From Stereum hirsutum FP-91666 SS1 (lineage: Eukaryota; Basidiomycota; Agaricomycetes; Russulales; Stereaceae): 64,000 bases of DNA. The DNA is taken from positions 372,001 to 436,000 of the forward strand of contig NW_006763150.1 in the NCBI RefSeq assembly GCF_000264905.1, read 5' to 3'. Below are positions 22,665-41,105 of this stretch, piece after piece; position 1 is the first letter of the stretch, and every line of letters begins with the position of its first letter. The notes below the pieces were generated by a model that was not told the origin of the DNA, did no database searches, and was given only the letters and a program-made list of their open reading frames with translations. The position numbers and the translations under genes are program-made.

Positions 22665-23601
22665 AGCTAGGAAATCTATCTGTGTATTCCACCACAACTG
22701 CTATACTTTCTTTCTTTCATTCTCTCGCTTTTTCTGTTGAGAACCTCGATAACCTTTTTCTTCTTCTTGCTTGCTTCTTTCCTCGTCTGTCTGTTGTTGG
22801 GCTCTCTGTATCTTCTCCCCTTACTGTCTCCTCCAATTTCTTTTCTTTCCTTCATGACCTCTACAAGAAGTACAATACCGTTTTCCTTCCTTGCTCCTCT
22901 TCCTAACTTCTCCTCTTTTTACTCGGTTCATCAGTTCAATTCAACTTTTGGAACTTCACTTGACCATAGCTACCGCGCCGTACCCCACCACACCACACCA
23001 CAACGCATTGCGATCCCGACCCGACACCCTCACGCCACGCCACGTCACGCCACACCCACATCCCATGTAATTGTTTATATATAGGTGCGATACTTAGGAC
23101 TCTTTTCTTTCAATGCCTCCTCTCTCTCTCTTGTCTTCCTTTCAAGTCTCTTTTTTTTCTCTTCATTTCTCTGTCAGACTCGGCCTCAGTAGTCTCAATC
23201 GGAACCTTGGGTGCATGCGGACCAGAATTGAGGAGATACTGCAAGGATGGAGCACCGATTTTATTCGTTGGTGTCGATCGTGATTTGCAAGTGGAGAGGA
23301 AGGGGGAATCATTGTTTCGACATCACAGTACGATCCCTATAACGACTTCCAAGCAAGCTTCAGTGCTTGAGAGCCTGAGAGAAGGCAGTTGAGGCGATCG
23401 GCTGTAATATGCTCACGCAATGCTAAGAATGTTTTGAGGGCAAACTCCGAACGGCGAACTCGAATAAGTAACTTGGACAATGGCAGCTTTTCCTGTCCTC
23501 CCGTCGCTCCACTCTCAATGCATAGCGTCACTAAGCGACGGAACTAATCGAGTTTCTGAATACACCCAGGAGACCCAATAATGTACGGGACTGTGCGCAA
23601 T
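22665..23601. other. Convergent intergenic region with pyrimidine-rich 3' flank
   Basis: It separates the 3' ends of the deubiquitinase (plus) and transporter 2 (minus). Positions 22700-23190 are strongly C/T-rich on the plus strand, with a CACACC/CACGCC-rich patch near 22985-23060. Open frames here are composition artefacts. No gene seen. Confidence 0.6.
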
Positions 23602-30326
<6,725 letters not shown>

Positions 30327-30938
30327 GCTGACAAGATGCGAATTGAGCTGACCAAAGGCAAGCCTCGCGTGGATGTAGATGATATGCTGTACGATCTAGG
30401 ATGCGTCGTGGTGGTACACCTGAGAGTACCTCTGTCCGAGTCGAGAATGGAGCCGGAGTTGGCGTCAATGATGGTTTTGATCTAGGGCTCTCTACTAAAA
30501 GTAGTTTGGCAGCCATTCCTTTACTTAAGGCACGTTGAATTGCGCGATAAGATGGTCCGACGGGTGCACGTGTGGCCGTCGAAAGTTGCGGCCATAAGTA
30601 TCACTGTGACTCATGCATTGTCGATACGGTAAGTTTGCTTGGTTCGCATACCTTGCATGGATCAATCGGTGAGATAGGTCCGGTAAAGACAAACATGCAA
30701 CAGTTAGTATAGCAGTAAGCTGAGATTGCGAGCGACATGAGTGCAATGGCGACCTGGTGGGCTGCCGGAACCGACCCAAATGAAACTCCGATGGAACTCC
30801 GCTCGTGTTAGTCAGGTATCCAACCAAGAAGGCTTGACTCACTGCAGCTGATATCATACTGAGTATACGCAGTACTACTACCATGACCATTATTGTGTCC
30901 TTTCTCGGCGAATCAAGAGCAGAGACAATTTAGAGATA
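30327..30938. other. Upstream region of transporter 2
   Basis: Promoter and leader of transporter 2 up to the MITE. No TATA element stands out. A weak minus-strand frame at 30601-30890 is discussed among the rejected items. Confidence 0.5.
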
Positions 30939-31205
30939 CTGTACTTTTTCGACGAAAGGTTCGTCACACGTTCTCCGCGCTGGTGAACCGAACAAAACCC
31001 TGCGTGACCTCACGCATAACGCATGTTGAGCGAACAGTGACCTCGGCAGGCGCTTGCGCAAAATAATCATTTTTGCAAGCGCCTACGTTGTTTTCTGAAC
31101 CATTTACGGGTCCCGTCACGCTCACGCACGGTTTCTGAACCGTGACCCGGGCGAGACTGATGGGTGACGTACATTTTTGATGAACCTTTGGTCGAAAAAG
31201 TACAG
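30939..31205. mobile_element. MITE-like non-autonomous DNA transposon with TA target duplication
   Basis: The left end reads CTGTACTTTTTCGACGAAAG. The reverse complement of the right end reads CTGTACTTTTTCGACCAAAG. Similarity continues for about 30 bp with very few mismatches. The element is flanked on both sides by TA (30937-30938 and 31206-31207), the target duplication typical of Tc1/mariner-type elements. At 267 bp it cannot encode a transposase and none is present. It holds an internal palindrome and a repeated TTTCTGAACC segment. It sits between transporter 2 and the RXT3 homologue. Confidence 0.9.
31048..31084. repeat. Internal palindrome of the MITE
   Basis: Arms AGGCGCTTGCGCAAAA and TTTTGCAAGCGCCT are separated by a short A/T loop. 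This could fold into a hairpin in the middle of the element. Confidence 0.85.
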
Positions 31206-31657
31206 TAAGCTTGCAGTTGTGGCCCACTTACAAGTTCGCGTGGCACTACGGCGAAGTCCGCGTCGTGTCAAGTTGAATCACTGGCCGGATAAGTCCACAA
31301 GGACATTCCTCTTTCAATTTGCCTGTATATCGAGCTATCACATGATGGGTGCTCCAGTTCTGGCCCGAGACCATGTAGAAGATGTTCATAGGTGTCTAGG
31401 ACCCGACGTCGACTCGAAGAATTGTAACTGTCGTATATAAAGAGTATGAGTACACATGAGCATCAAGCATCGTCTCGAGGTCATTTCTGGACTATTGCTA
31501 CAAGCATGCACTGAAGACGTTTGACGTTCATTGAAGATAAGTAAGAGAGATAACAAGAAAGGAAAAGAAAGACCGAAAACAGAACTCTACCATGAACCAC
31601 GAATGAAAAGCAGGAAATAAAGAAATAAAAACGAAGAAACAGCATCTCATACTTCTC
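31206..31657. other. 3' flank of the RXT3 homologue
   Basis: Between the MITE and the stop codon of the minus-strand gene at 31658. Nothing recognised. Confidence 0.5.
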
Positions 31658-34600
31658 TCAAGCCCACCACCACCTCCTCACCTCGATGGCCCAACCCTTC
31701 CTCGTTCCATCCTCACCCACATCCCCCAACACCCTCACCTCACCCTTCACGAAATCGAAGTTTGCCGGCGTCAGATCGCGCTGCAGAACCTTCGCGTTCT
31801 TCTTCCACTTCTCGTCCTTCGACTTCAGCGGCAGCAGCGCTTCCGCGATCCTGACTTTCTTCACAGTAGATTTGGAGTTGGGTTTCGACCCCGAGGACGT
31901 GGAGAAGGATTTTGTGCGATTGAGGTCGGAGGTGCTAGATAGATTGGAGACGGTGGGGGATGGAGGTGGGAGGGGAGGAAGCGGCGAGGGCTGTGCTGAT
32001 GGAGAAGCATCGTTCTTGTTGCCTTCGCCAGACGGAGCTGCCAGTGTTTCAGGCTCCGTTGCAGGTACTGGTGGAGTAGGCTGCTTCTCGGAGGTAGCTG
32101 GAGGAGGAGGCGCCGATGTTTCTGTACTGGGTGCCTGAGACTCTACAGGTGCTGAAGTGGCATCTGCGTCCTGAGCTTTCTCGACGCCTTCAGAGGCAGC
32201 TTCAGGGATATCTTCCGACGGAGTAGCATCCTTCTCCTCCGCCGCCTTCGGCTCTGACTCTGCAGGCGGCTTCTCCTCTGACACTTCCGTCGCTTTCTCC
32301 TCTTCGGCACTCCCCACATCACCTGCACCGTCTGTGCCCTCATCCACGATCAACGATATCATCCATCTTCTCTCGGGCGTCGGTTTCGGCGGCATAAACG
32401 GCGGTGGCACGCCCAGCTCCATCTCAAGATCGTCTGCGCCCGTCTGACCACCTTGTTCCGTCGCGTCCACATCCATACCCGTTGTACCAGTGCCAATATT
32501 TTCCTTGTCCGCGCCTTCGGCGGTGGAGTGTACACTGGGTTCTTCATCGTAAGCTTGCACGAGGAACTTTTCTGTCAGAGTTTCGAGAACGATGTCGCGA
32601 GGATCTTCATCGTCGTCGTCATCGTTTTCGTCCTCCTCGTGCGGACGGACTATATCGAGCTCGAGTCGTCGTCGTTTATGTGGGCGATGGTGGAGGTTTG
32701 AAGACTTGCGATGAGGCCGACGGCCAAATGCTAGAGGATCGAAGAGGACATCGCGAAGGATCGCCGGTTCATACTCGAACCTGACAGGAGGGTGAGTACC
32801 TGTGCAACGATGGGAGTCAAAGAAAATAAGAGAACAAAACTCACCCAGCTCTCCCTGTTTGGCCATCGAACGTAACCGTCATCGCCGCACACCTCTTCTC
32901 CTCCCACCCTTCATCACCACATCCAAACTCCATCCACGCCGGTGCAACCTTCGCCACCTTGCCGTCCGCATCCCACATCCTAGTGCTCCACATCCCCGTA
33001 TCATCGTCGGACGTGTCCTTACCATACTGCGGGCGCTCGCGATCGATGAGAGTGGAGGGGAAGGGGATGTTTGCGTCGAGGATCTCCATGGTTCTTCTGC
33101 GTCGTTTAAGTCGCGAGACTTCGTCGGGATCGGGCGTGAATGTGCGTTTTGTTGAGAATGATGGCGATGTGAACGGTGGAGTGGAGTCTGCGAGTACGAG
33201 CGAGCGACCTTCTGCGTATTCTCGAAGACGCTGTTTTCGGTTCTTACGCCCGAGACCTGGCTGATTATGCGCCGTCCCTCTCTGTAAAGGCGACAAAAAT
33301 CGGGAGAAAATGGTTATTAGGACACGAAGCGGTAAAAGGGCGAAAGAAATACGCACCGGCACAAACTCCACATCCAAAATCTCGATCCCGCTGCCATCGT
33401 GGCCGTTCCCCCACCCACCACTAAACACCTTCCTCCCATCCTGTTCCATCTCTTCCTCTTCCTCTCTCACTTCCTGCCTCCTCCTGTCCCCACCCCTATT
33501 TTTATTTCTCCCCCGTCCACCATCCACTCTCTCGTCCTCATTCTCCAACACCTCCCCTTCCTCTCTCCCCGCTAACCTCTCCCTCTCCCTCTCCTTCCCC
33601 TTCACAGCATTGACCAAATCCCACCCTCTCCACCTCGCGCCCTCGCCACCAACGTATTTACCGATCCCGATACTCGACGACGCAGGTGATGCCGCAGAAG
33701 AAGGAACGACGATCCGAATCAACACCTTCATATCCTTCCCCCTCCGCCGCGCCTCGGCGAGATCGCACCACCTCACGAACCCAGCATGCACCGCACAAGT
33801 CGGCAGATCCGAATCGTCCGTATATATCCGTCTCTCCTGCACCTGTGGTTGCGAGAACAGATACGTCGGTGGTTGTTGTGGTGGTGGTGGTTGTTGGCCA
33901 GGAGCCATCATCATCTCGCGATCATACAACGACATGCCCGCCTGCATCTGCGCCTGCATCTGCACCAAAACATTACTCGGCACGCCCTGCGCCTGCGCCT
34001 GCATCAACTGCACTTGTTGCTGCTGCGTCAGTCCACTGCTCACCCCACCAGCAGCACCCGCAAGCACAGCCCCCCCACCCCAGATCCTCAACTTCTTCGG
34101 CCTCCCAAACGGCAAGAACCCAGCCGGAATGAGCACCGTCACCCTCCGTTCCGTCATCAACTCCTTCTCCCTCTCTCTCTCCCTCTCCATCTGCTTCTCC
34201 CGCTCCTTCGCGAGCTGGATGCGTTTGGAGGCGGATCGGGAATGTGTGTGAGCGTGTGAGTGAGGTTGAGTCTTGTCTTTCATTTCGACATCACCGTCTC
34301 CAGGACCGGTGGTGGAAGGATTGACAGCGGTAGCAGTAGCAGGGGTGTTGGAGTTGGGTTTAGATTCCGTCGTCGTAGAGTCAGAGTTTGTCGTCGTCGT
34401 CGTCGTAGACGCAGCCGTCCCAGAAAGCCTCCTCGTCTCCGGGAAATAAGGAAACGGCAAATCCGGAAACACAAAAGTCCCAAGATCAACAGGCGGGAAC
34501 GTCGGCACCACCACCTGCTGCTGCTGCTGTTGCTGCTGCTGGGACGTCGTTGGTGCAGGCATCGTGCTCAACCCCCCAAGGACCTGATTCGGCATCGGCA

Positions 34601-37563
34601 TCTGGTGTGCAGGTCCGTGTCCCCATGCCGGGAGGAAAAGATCCCGGTCACGGTCGAGGTTCGGATTCGGGTTCCACGTCGGGGTCGAACCGTGCACGTA
34701 ATTCGGGATCATATTCGGATTCTGCGAGAGCCCACCAAGTCCATGGCCGATGCCCAAATCACCACCGACACCAACACCGCGCGCATAGTTCGGCGCGAAA
34801 CCGTTCGGGTTGTTGGCAGGGTGATTCGGGGGTAACGCCGGATTGGGCAGATGCGCATGCGGGTGCGGATGGAGGGAGAGCGAGATCGAAGAGCTGTTGT
34901 TATTGTTGTTGGTGTTGTTGTTGTTGCCGGTGCGCTCGCGCTCCCGTTCACGTTCCCGTGCGTCTCTTTCCCTCTCGCGCACGCTTTCTCGGTCTCGTTC
35001 CCGATCCCTGTCGCGTATGCTCAACGGTTCCCGGTCTCTTTCACGCTCTCGATCGCGACCGGACGGAATCGAAGGTGCGAGGCCTTGTTGTTGCTGCTGC
35101 GACGACGGATGCTGGTGCTATTACACAAGAGAAAAAGGAAAGCGAGTCAGTCTCGACGGTATTGCACTGAGGATAATGAGGAGAACGACGATGAAGATGA
35201 CAACAACGAAGACGAAAGATAATAAAGACATCAACACAACAAGAACGTACCACCGAATGCCCGTGCAAATGCCCATGCTGATGCCCCAGATGCCCCGGAT
35301 GTACCTGCTGCACTTGCGCCTGCGTCGGATGAGCATGGACATGCGAATGTGGATGCGAATGTGGGTGTCCAGGGGGCGCCGAACCCGCCGAATGCGCCAA
35401 ATGCTGCTGCTGTTGTTGTTGCTCTCTTTCCCTCTCGCGCTCTCTCTCCCTTTCGCGTTCGCGTTCCCGCTGAACCTGTTCCCGCTCCCGCTCTCGGAGC
35501 TCGATCTCCCTCGAACCCCCGGGCGCTTGGGCACTATACACGTCTCTTCCTCTCCCCCCACTCCCGCTACCACCACCACCTGGTCCAGACGGCCCAAGCC
35601 CAGGCGACGGTCTCCTCAAAATATGTGCTCCCATCCCCATCCCCATTCCCATTCCCATGCCCATGCCCATGCCTATCCCCATATCCATCCTATGCTGCTG
35701 CTGCTGCTGCTGCCCCATCCCAAACTCATGTCCATGTCCATGTCCTCTCGGTAAACTCGGATACGGCGGCAACACCAGATCTCTCTCCCTCTCATCAATC
35801 CACTCCCTCTGCACCCTCTCCAACCTCTCCCTCTCCCTCTCACCTCGATCCCTGTCCCGCTCGCGCTCGCGCTCGCGTTGTTCCCTCTGCTCCCTAACTA
35901 ATAACTCCCTCTTGACTTCCCTCGCGGCCTCCCTATCTCTCTCTCGTAGCGCTGACCCGGATCCGACTCCGATACCTGGTCCTGCGCGGGCTATCATCTC
36001 CCTTTCCCTCTCACGTTCACGCTCCCTGTCTCGTTCTCGCTCCCGTTCGCGCTCTCTTTCTCCCATCCTTTCACGTTCACGTTCCCGATCCCCAATCCGC
36101 TCGCCCATCGGTATCGTCATATTCAAATACGGAAGTCCATGCCCTTGTGAACTCTGCGAAAGCGAATGCGCATGTCCCGGATGATGCTGATGCGCGCCGC
36201 CGTCCCTGTCCCTGTCCACATACGCACGACTTGCGCCACTGTTGTCTCTGTCCCTGTCCGCATACGCACGACTCGGACTCGCTCCAACATCTGTATACGC
36301 ACGATTACTCCCAACACCAACGCCCGCGCCAGAATCGGGATACGACCGACTCGGACTCGCGTCTGGACGTGAACGTGGCGACGGCCCCTGTCCTTGTCCT
36401 TGTCCCTGTCCTTGTCCCTGCGATTGTCCTTGTATTGACGAGGATTTGGGTTGCATGGAGCGTGAGGAGGACGATTGTGGGCGTTGTGACTGTGTTTGGG
36501 ATTGGGATTGAGATTGTGGAAAGGCGGAGGGGGAGAGCATGGAGGAGGATGAGGAGGGTGGAGGTTGGGATTGTGGGTTGGGTGGCTGTTTATATGTGTG
36601 GAGAAGGGAGTGGGTGGTAGTTAGTGTTTGTGTGTTGGGTTGGATGTTGAGTTTGAATGAAAGAGGGTGAAATAGAATATGATGGAGGGGTATGCAAGAA
36701 AAGGCGGAACAAGATAGACGGCGAAAAGACACGAATGAGAAGGGGGTAAGGATAGGAAATGAAGGGGCAAAACCACAACCAACCAGAACCAAAAGCAAAG
36801 AAAAGAAGAAACGCACCATCCCACTCTCCACCACACTCCCACTCCCATCCCCCCTCGCCCTCGCCACCGCCGCCGCCCTAATCATCTCCATATCCTGCTG
36901 CGCCCTCTGCCTCTGCCTCTCCCTCTCCCTCTCTCTCTCCACCTTCTCTCTCTCCCTCTCCCTCTCCGCCTTCTCCCTCTCCCTCTCCCTCTCCCTCTCC
37001 CGCTCAGCATCTCTCAACCTCTCCATCTCCCACCTCTCCCTATCTCGTATGCCTGTCACCATCGCCAACCCCGACCCCGACCCCGACGCCTCTCGTTCTC
37101 GTTCACGGTCTCGAGGAGTGAGGCCTATAGAGTCGCGTTCCATCCGCATACTCATACTCCCCGTCCTCTCCCTCTCCCTCTCCCTGATACCCTTCACCTC
37201 CCTCCCCCCAGCCACAGACCCAGACCCCGAAGAGCCAGGTCCAACACCGACACCGACAGCAGGCGCGAGTCCCATCTTCCTATCCAACTCCTCCCTATGG
37301 TGTGCTTTCTCCCTCTCTATCTCGCGTAACTCCCTCTCCCTTTCGCGCTCCCGTTCGCGTTCCCGGTTCAGATCCCGCTCTCGTTCGCGATTGAGGTCCC
37401 TCTCCCGGTTCAAATCCCTCGGAAACTCGCGCTCTCTCAGCGCGAACTCCCTCTCCCTCTCGCGTTCACGCTCACGCTCCACACGCGCCCGACTCGCCAG
37501 CTCCCTCTCCCTCTCATACTCCGTATCCAAATCAATCTGTCTCCTCGACGGTCCCACACCAGC

Positions 37564-37594
<31 letters not shown>

Positions 37595-39029
37595 CCACCA
37601 CCAATCGTAGACCCAGACGCCGCATGGAGCGAAGATGACGGACCAGAAGAAGCGGAAGCGGAAGTCGACTGTGGAAGAGGTGGTGGTGGAGGGAAGGAAG
37701 AAGATGGGAGCCCAACACCAACGCCGACACCAACGCCGACACCGAGCACGGCCGCCCTGCTCTTCCTCGCGCTTGAAGAAGATTGGGGTTGGGGTTGAGA
37801 GGCCCGCTCACGCTCATACATCTCCCTCTCGAATTCGCGGTCTCGTTCCCTCTCCCTCTCCATCATTTCTCTCTCCCTCTCCCTATCCCTATCATCACGT
37901 CCTCCCAACCCACTCATCGACTGCGAATGCGAAATCTGATGATGATGCCCAGTAGCAAACCTCGGCGAATTCGCAGACTCCAGCTTACTCGAAATATTCG
38001 TATTGCTCGAATTCGAACCGACGACGCCAGGTCCACTTGCAACGAGAGACGGTAATGAAGAAGAAGAAAGAGCGCCGGATCCGGATCCGGGACGCGCACC
38101 ATGAGCATGACGCGATCCTGATCCTGATCCTGGAATTCCAGCGGCACCCGGGCCGGAAGGCGGCGGAGGCGGGTAGTCGGTCTGTAGGCTGCCCATGGCG
38201 GGAGAAGAGCCGGGACCGGCGGTGGCGTACGTCGCCGCGTGGGGAGGTCCAGGAGGTGGTGCAGGGTACTGTCCTTGTGCTTGCTGTCCTTGTAGCTGGT
38301 GTTGGGAATGGGGGTGTGCGTGGGTCGCGGACGGGGATTGAGAGTGATGTTGCTGCTGCGTGTGATTGTTGTGATGATTATGATGGAGCGGATCGTTGGA
38401 AAGCGAACGAGCGCGGCCGGCGTGTGCGGCCTGGTGATGAATGAGCAAAGGAGACGGTGGATGTCGATGTCCACCACCGCCCCCACTGCTGCTGCTATGG
38501 CTATGGCTCGAACGCTGCAACGACGGCGTTCCCGGGGCGACGTACATCGACGACGGCTCGTGGACGGCGATGGGCGACGACGTGTAGAGCGGTGCGTGCG
38601 TGTGAGCGAGTGCGGACGACGACGGCGAAAGCATTCTCTCGTCGCGACTCGTCGAGCGTCGACGTCCATGTCCGTATTCGCGCTCGATCCTCTCCCGCTC
38701 CCGTTCCCTTTCACGCCCCCTTTCCGCCCTCTCCCGCTCGATCGCCCGTCCTTTGTCTCTGCTCTGCATATCCCTCTCTCTCTCTCTCTCCCGCATATCC
38801 CTCTCCATCAACGCGCGCTCCCGTTCTCGTGCGTATTCTACCCCGTATAGCGGAAGCGGAAGCGGGGGAGGGGGCAGTCGCCCAGATCCGACTGGGCTTT
38901 GAATGGGGTGGGGATGTGGGGACGAGGCATGCGATATCGAGGGGGTGCGGTGTTGAGGGGGAGGTGGGAGGGAGTGATCATGAGGGGGTGGGTGTTGTTG
39001 TTGTTGTTGTGCATTATTCTGCTGTTGTT

Positions 39030-39064
<35 letters not shown>

Positions 39065-39135
39065 TGTTGTTGTTGTTGTCTCCGTCTGGTCTGGTCCTCC
39101 GAAGGCGAGTCTTGCAATAGCGCCGCGACGTTCAT
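31658..39135 (-). CDS. RXT3: Rxt3-type subunit of an Rpd3L-like histone deacetylase complex, greatly expanded
   Basis: Five exons (36817-39135, 35251-36585, 33357-35117, 32845-33281, 31658-32780) join in frame to about 2,324 residues; yeast Rxt3 is only about 300. The conserved Rxt3 core lies in exons 3 to 5: RKLRIWGGG-like strand, RRIYTDDSDLPTCAVHAGF, KVLIRIV, WGNGHDGSGIEILDVEF, then RFEYEP-type and FDPLAFGRR segments. The family acts in the nucleus in the Rpd3L co-repressor. The N-terminal 1,400 residues or so are low-complexity: a 20-residue Gln tract, His-, Ser- and Gly-runs, Gly-Met repeats, and long Arg/Glu dipeptide stretches (RERERE) typical of nuclear scaffold proteins. The first intron is a multiple of three with no stop, so the frame stays open through it. 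The acidic C-terminal tail ends in RRWWWA. Exon joins are inferred by eye. Confidence 0.85.
36905..37012. repeat. CTCCCT-type microsatellite coding Arg/Glu repeats
   Basis: A run of imperfect CTCCCT hexamers. On the minus strand it encodes alternating Arg and Glu in the RXT3 homologue. Similar shorter runs recur from about 35430 to 38810. Confidence 0.85.
39019..39078 (-). repeat. Polyglutamine tract, 20 codons of CAG/CAA
   Basis: Mixed CAG and CAA codons near the N-terminus of the RXT3 homologue. A shorter five-Gln run follows after NNA. Mixed codons argue for selection on the protein, though length is likely variable between strains. Confidence 0.95.
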
Positions 39136-41105
39136 CCTCTCTCTCTCCTTCCTTCTCTTCCTAATCTATCGATGGATGGCTCTTCAAAGTTGTGAATACA
39201 GTCGAGGAAGGTGACGGTGACGGCGACAACGAGAATATGGAAGAACGAAGAACGAAGACAAAGAACAAAGAACGAAAACGAGGCCAGAGCGCACGCGCGT
39301 GCGACGGACTGATGAAAATGTCGAATGGACGATCACAGGAACGTCCCGATCGAGATCCTTCCCAGCCCCTTCGCCCTCTCCCTATCATACGTAGCCAAAT
39401 CAAATTGGGACATGTGTGATGTAAATTGTACGTTTCCGCGTTCTCGGCGCAACGCGTGCAAGACGCCAACGCCAAATTCCAATGTTAACGTTGAGTTTCC
39501 CGAATCCGAAGGCGTCATCCCTTTCCCCGCGTTCTCCGTTCGCAGCTCGCAGCTCGCAGCTGCTGCTGGCAGGCAAAGTCGCACTCAGCGAAGCCTTCCT
39601 CCTTCTCTATTCCCAAAGCAACTAACGAATCATCAAGCACACCGTCCTCTTCACACACACCTTCTCAACACTCAACACTCAAACCCCCCTCCCTTCCATC
39701 CCCTCGAGTCTCAGCCACCCAACCCACTCATCACAATCACGCACGCATGACGTCCCTGACGTAAACGGTAATCCCACCCACAAAAACCCAAGCGCCCGGC
39801 TATCTCCATCTCACCCATTGGCATGCATCTCCCCGAGCTTCGATCTCTGGGTTTTGATACGTAGATCTCAGATTCGAGCCCCTCAAGGCCTCATGTCCGA
39901 GAGTGGGTGGATTGGCTGGACCAATCATGTTGCAGGGAGGGATGAAAGGGGAAGGATGGCGTCCGGGATCTTCCGCTGGGGCGAGTAAGAACGAAACGCC
40001 ACTGTGTTGAGTACTTGTCGAATCAGTGACAGTATGGGATAGGGGGTATCTGGATGGACAGATGGATAGCGCCAGCGCCACGCCGCGCTGTACTACTTAT
40101 AACTAACCAACTTACACCCGCCCGAGGACTTGCTTCAAGACTCCAGATCCAGAAAAGGAATCAAGAATCACATCATGATGGACGAGGAATGTTGACTAGA
40201 ATGACGATCATCATCACATCGTCTGGCCAGAGCTTGAAACTTGTGTAAGACCAGAGACGGTCAAGCTCGTGAACATTGCAATCCATGATGATATCGTAGA
40301 CTTTTACCTGTCCAACGAGGTCGAGAACGAGTAAGTAGTCCAAGCGAAGACGAAGACGAGCATGAACTTGATGTAAGCACTTCAAGCAAAGCGCCACCGT
40401 GATTCAGACAGACAGGACAAAAACAAACCACATTACCGTTCGGACTACCACCACCACCATCACACACCGAACGAAAAAAGCAACAAAAAACAGAAAATGC
40501 AGATGCGATCACAATATTATTGTATGAACCAGACGTGTCGTGTATGTAATGACTTCTCAACCCCCAACCTCCCACCCACCATACCACCCCGCCTCCCAGC
40601 CAACCAACCCCCCACTCATCCACCCTCCCCGTCAACCATCCAATGGTCCACCCTCCTATCCAGCCAACCACCCACCCACCACCAACAACCCACCACCAAC
40701 GTCATAACTTTACAAAACCACACAGACCACAGACCCACAAAATTCAAAACTCAAAACTCAAACGCGTAATTGAAGCTCGACGAGACGAGATAAAAACAGA
40801 GATGAGACAAGACAGGACGAGATAAAACAGGACGGGAGACGAGACGAGACGAGAGACAAGAACAATGACAATCACACTTCGTAGATCCGACTTGAACGTT
40901 CAACCCACACCACAGGCGCTGCTGAGTGCTCCAACCTCAAGCACTATGCACACATCTCCGCCCGCAAGGACTCCTCCCTCTCCTATGAGCAACGCCTACT
41001 ACACCAAAAAATCAACCCACCACCAACTACCCACTCCTCTCAGCAGCCCGAAGACGCGATATGAAGAGTTGCGTCAGGACCCGCTATAGATTATATATGC
41101 CTGGC
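39136..41105. other. Intergenic region between RXT3 and the Ran-binding protein
   Basis: Promoter of RXT3, then about 1.5 kb of 3' flank of the next gene. Positions 40560-40720 are rich in CCA/ACC repeats and 40790-40860 hold GAGAC-type repeats. No gene supported. Confidence 0.55.

Noticed and set aside
30601..30890. A small minus-strand membrane-like frame upstream of transporter 2
   Set aside because: To read 80-odd residues it needs a 41-bp intron, short for this genome, and the product matches nothing I know. It could be a gene fragment next to the MITE, but the support is too thin.
34843..37798. Long plus-strand frames (303 and 368 codons) opposite the RXT3 homologue
   Set aside because: They mirror the CTCCCT and CACCAC repeats of the coding strand, translate to Leu/Ser- or Pro-rich monotony, and conflict with the five-exon minus-strand gene that carries a recognisable Rxt3 core.
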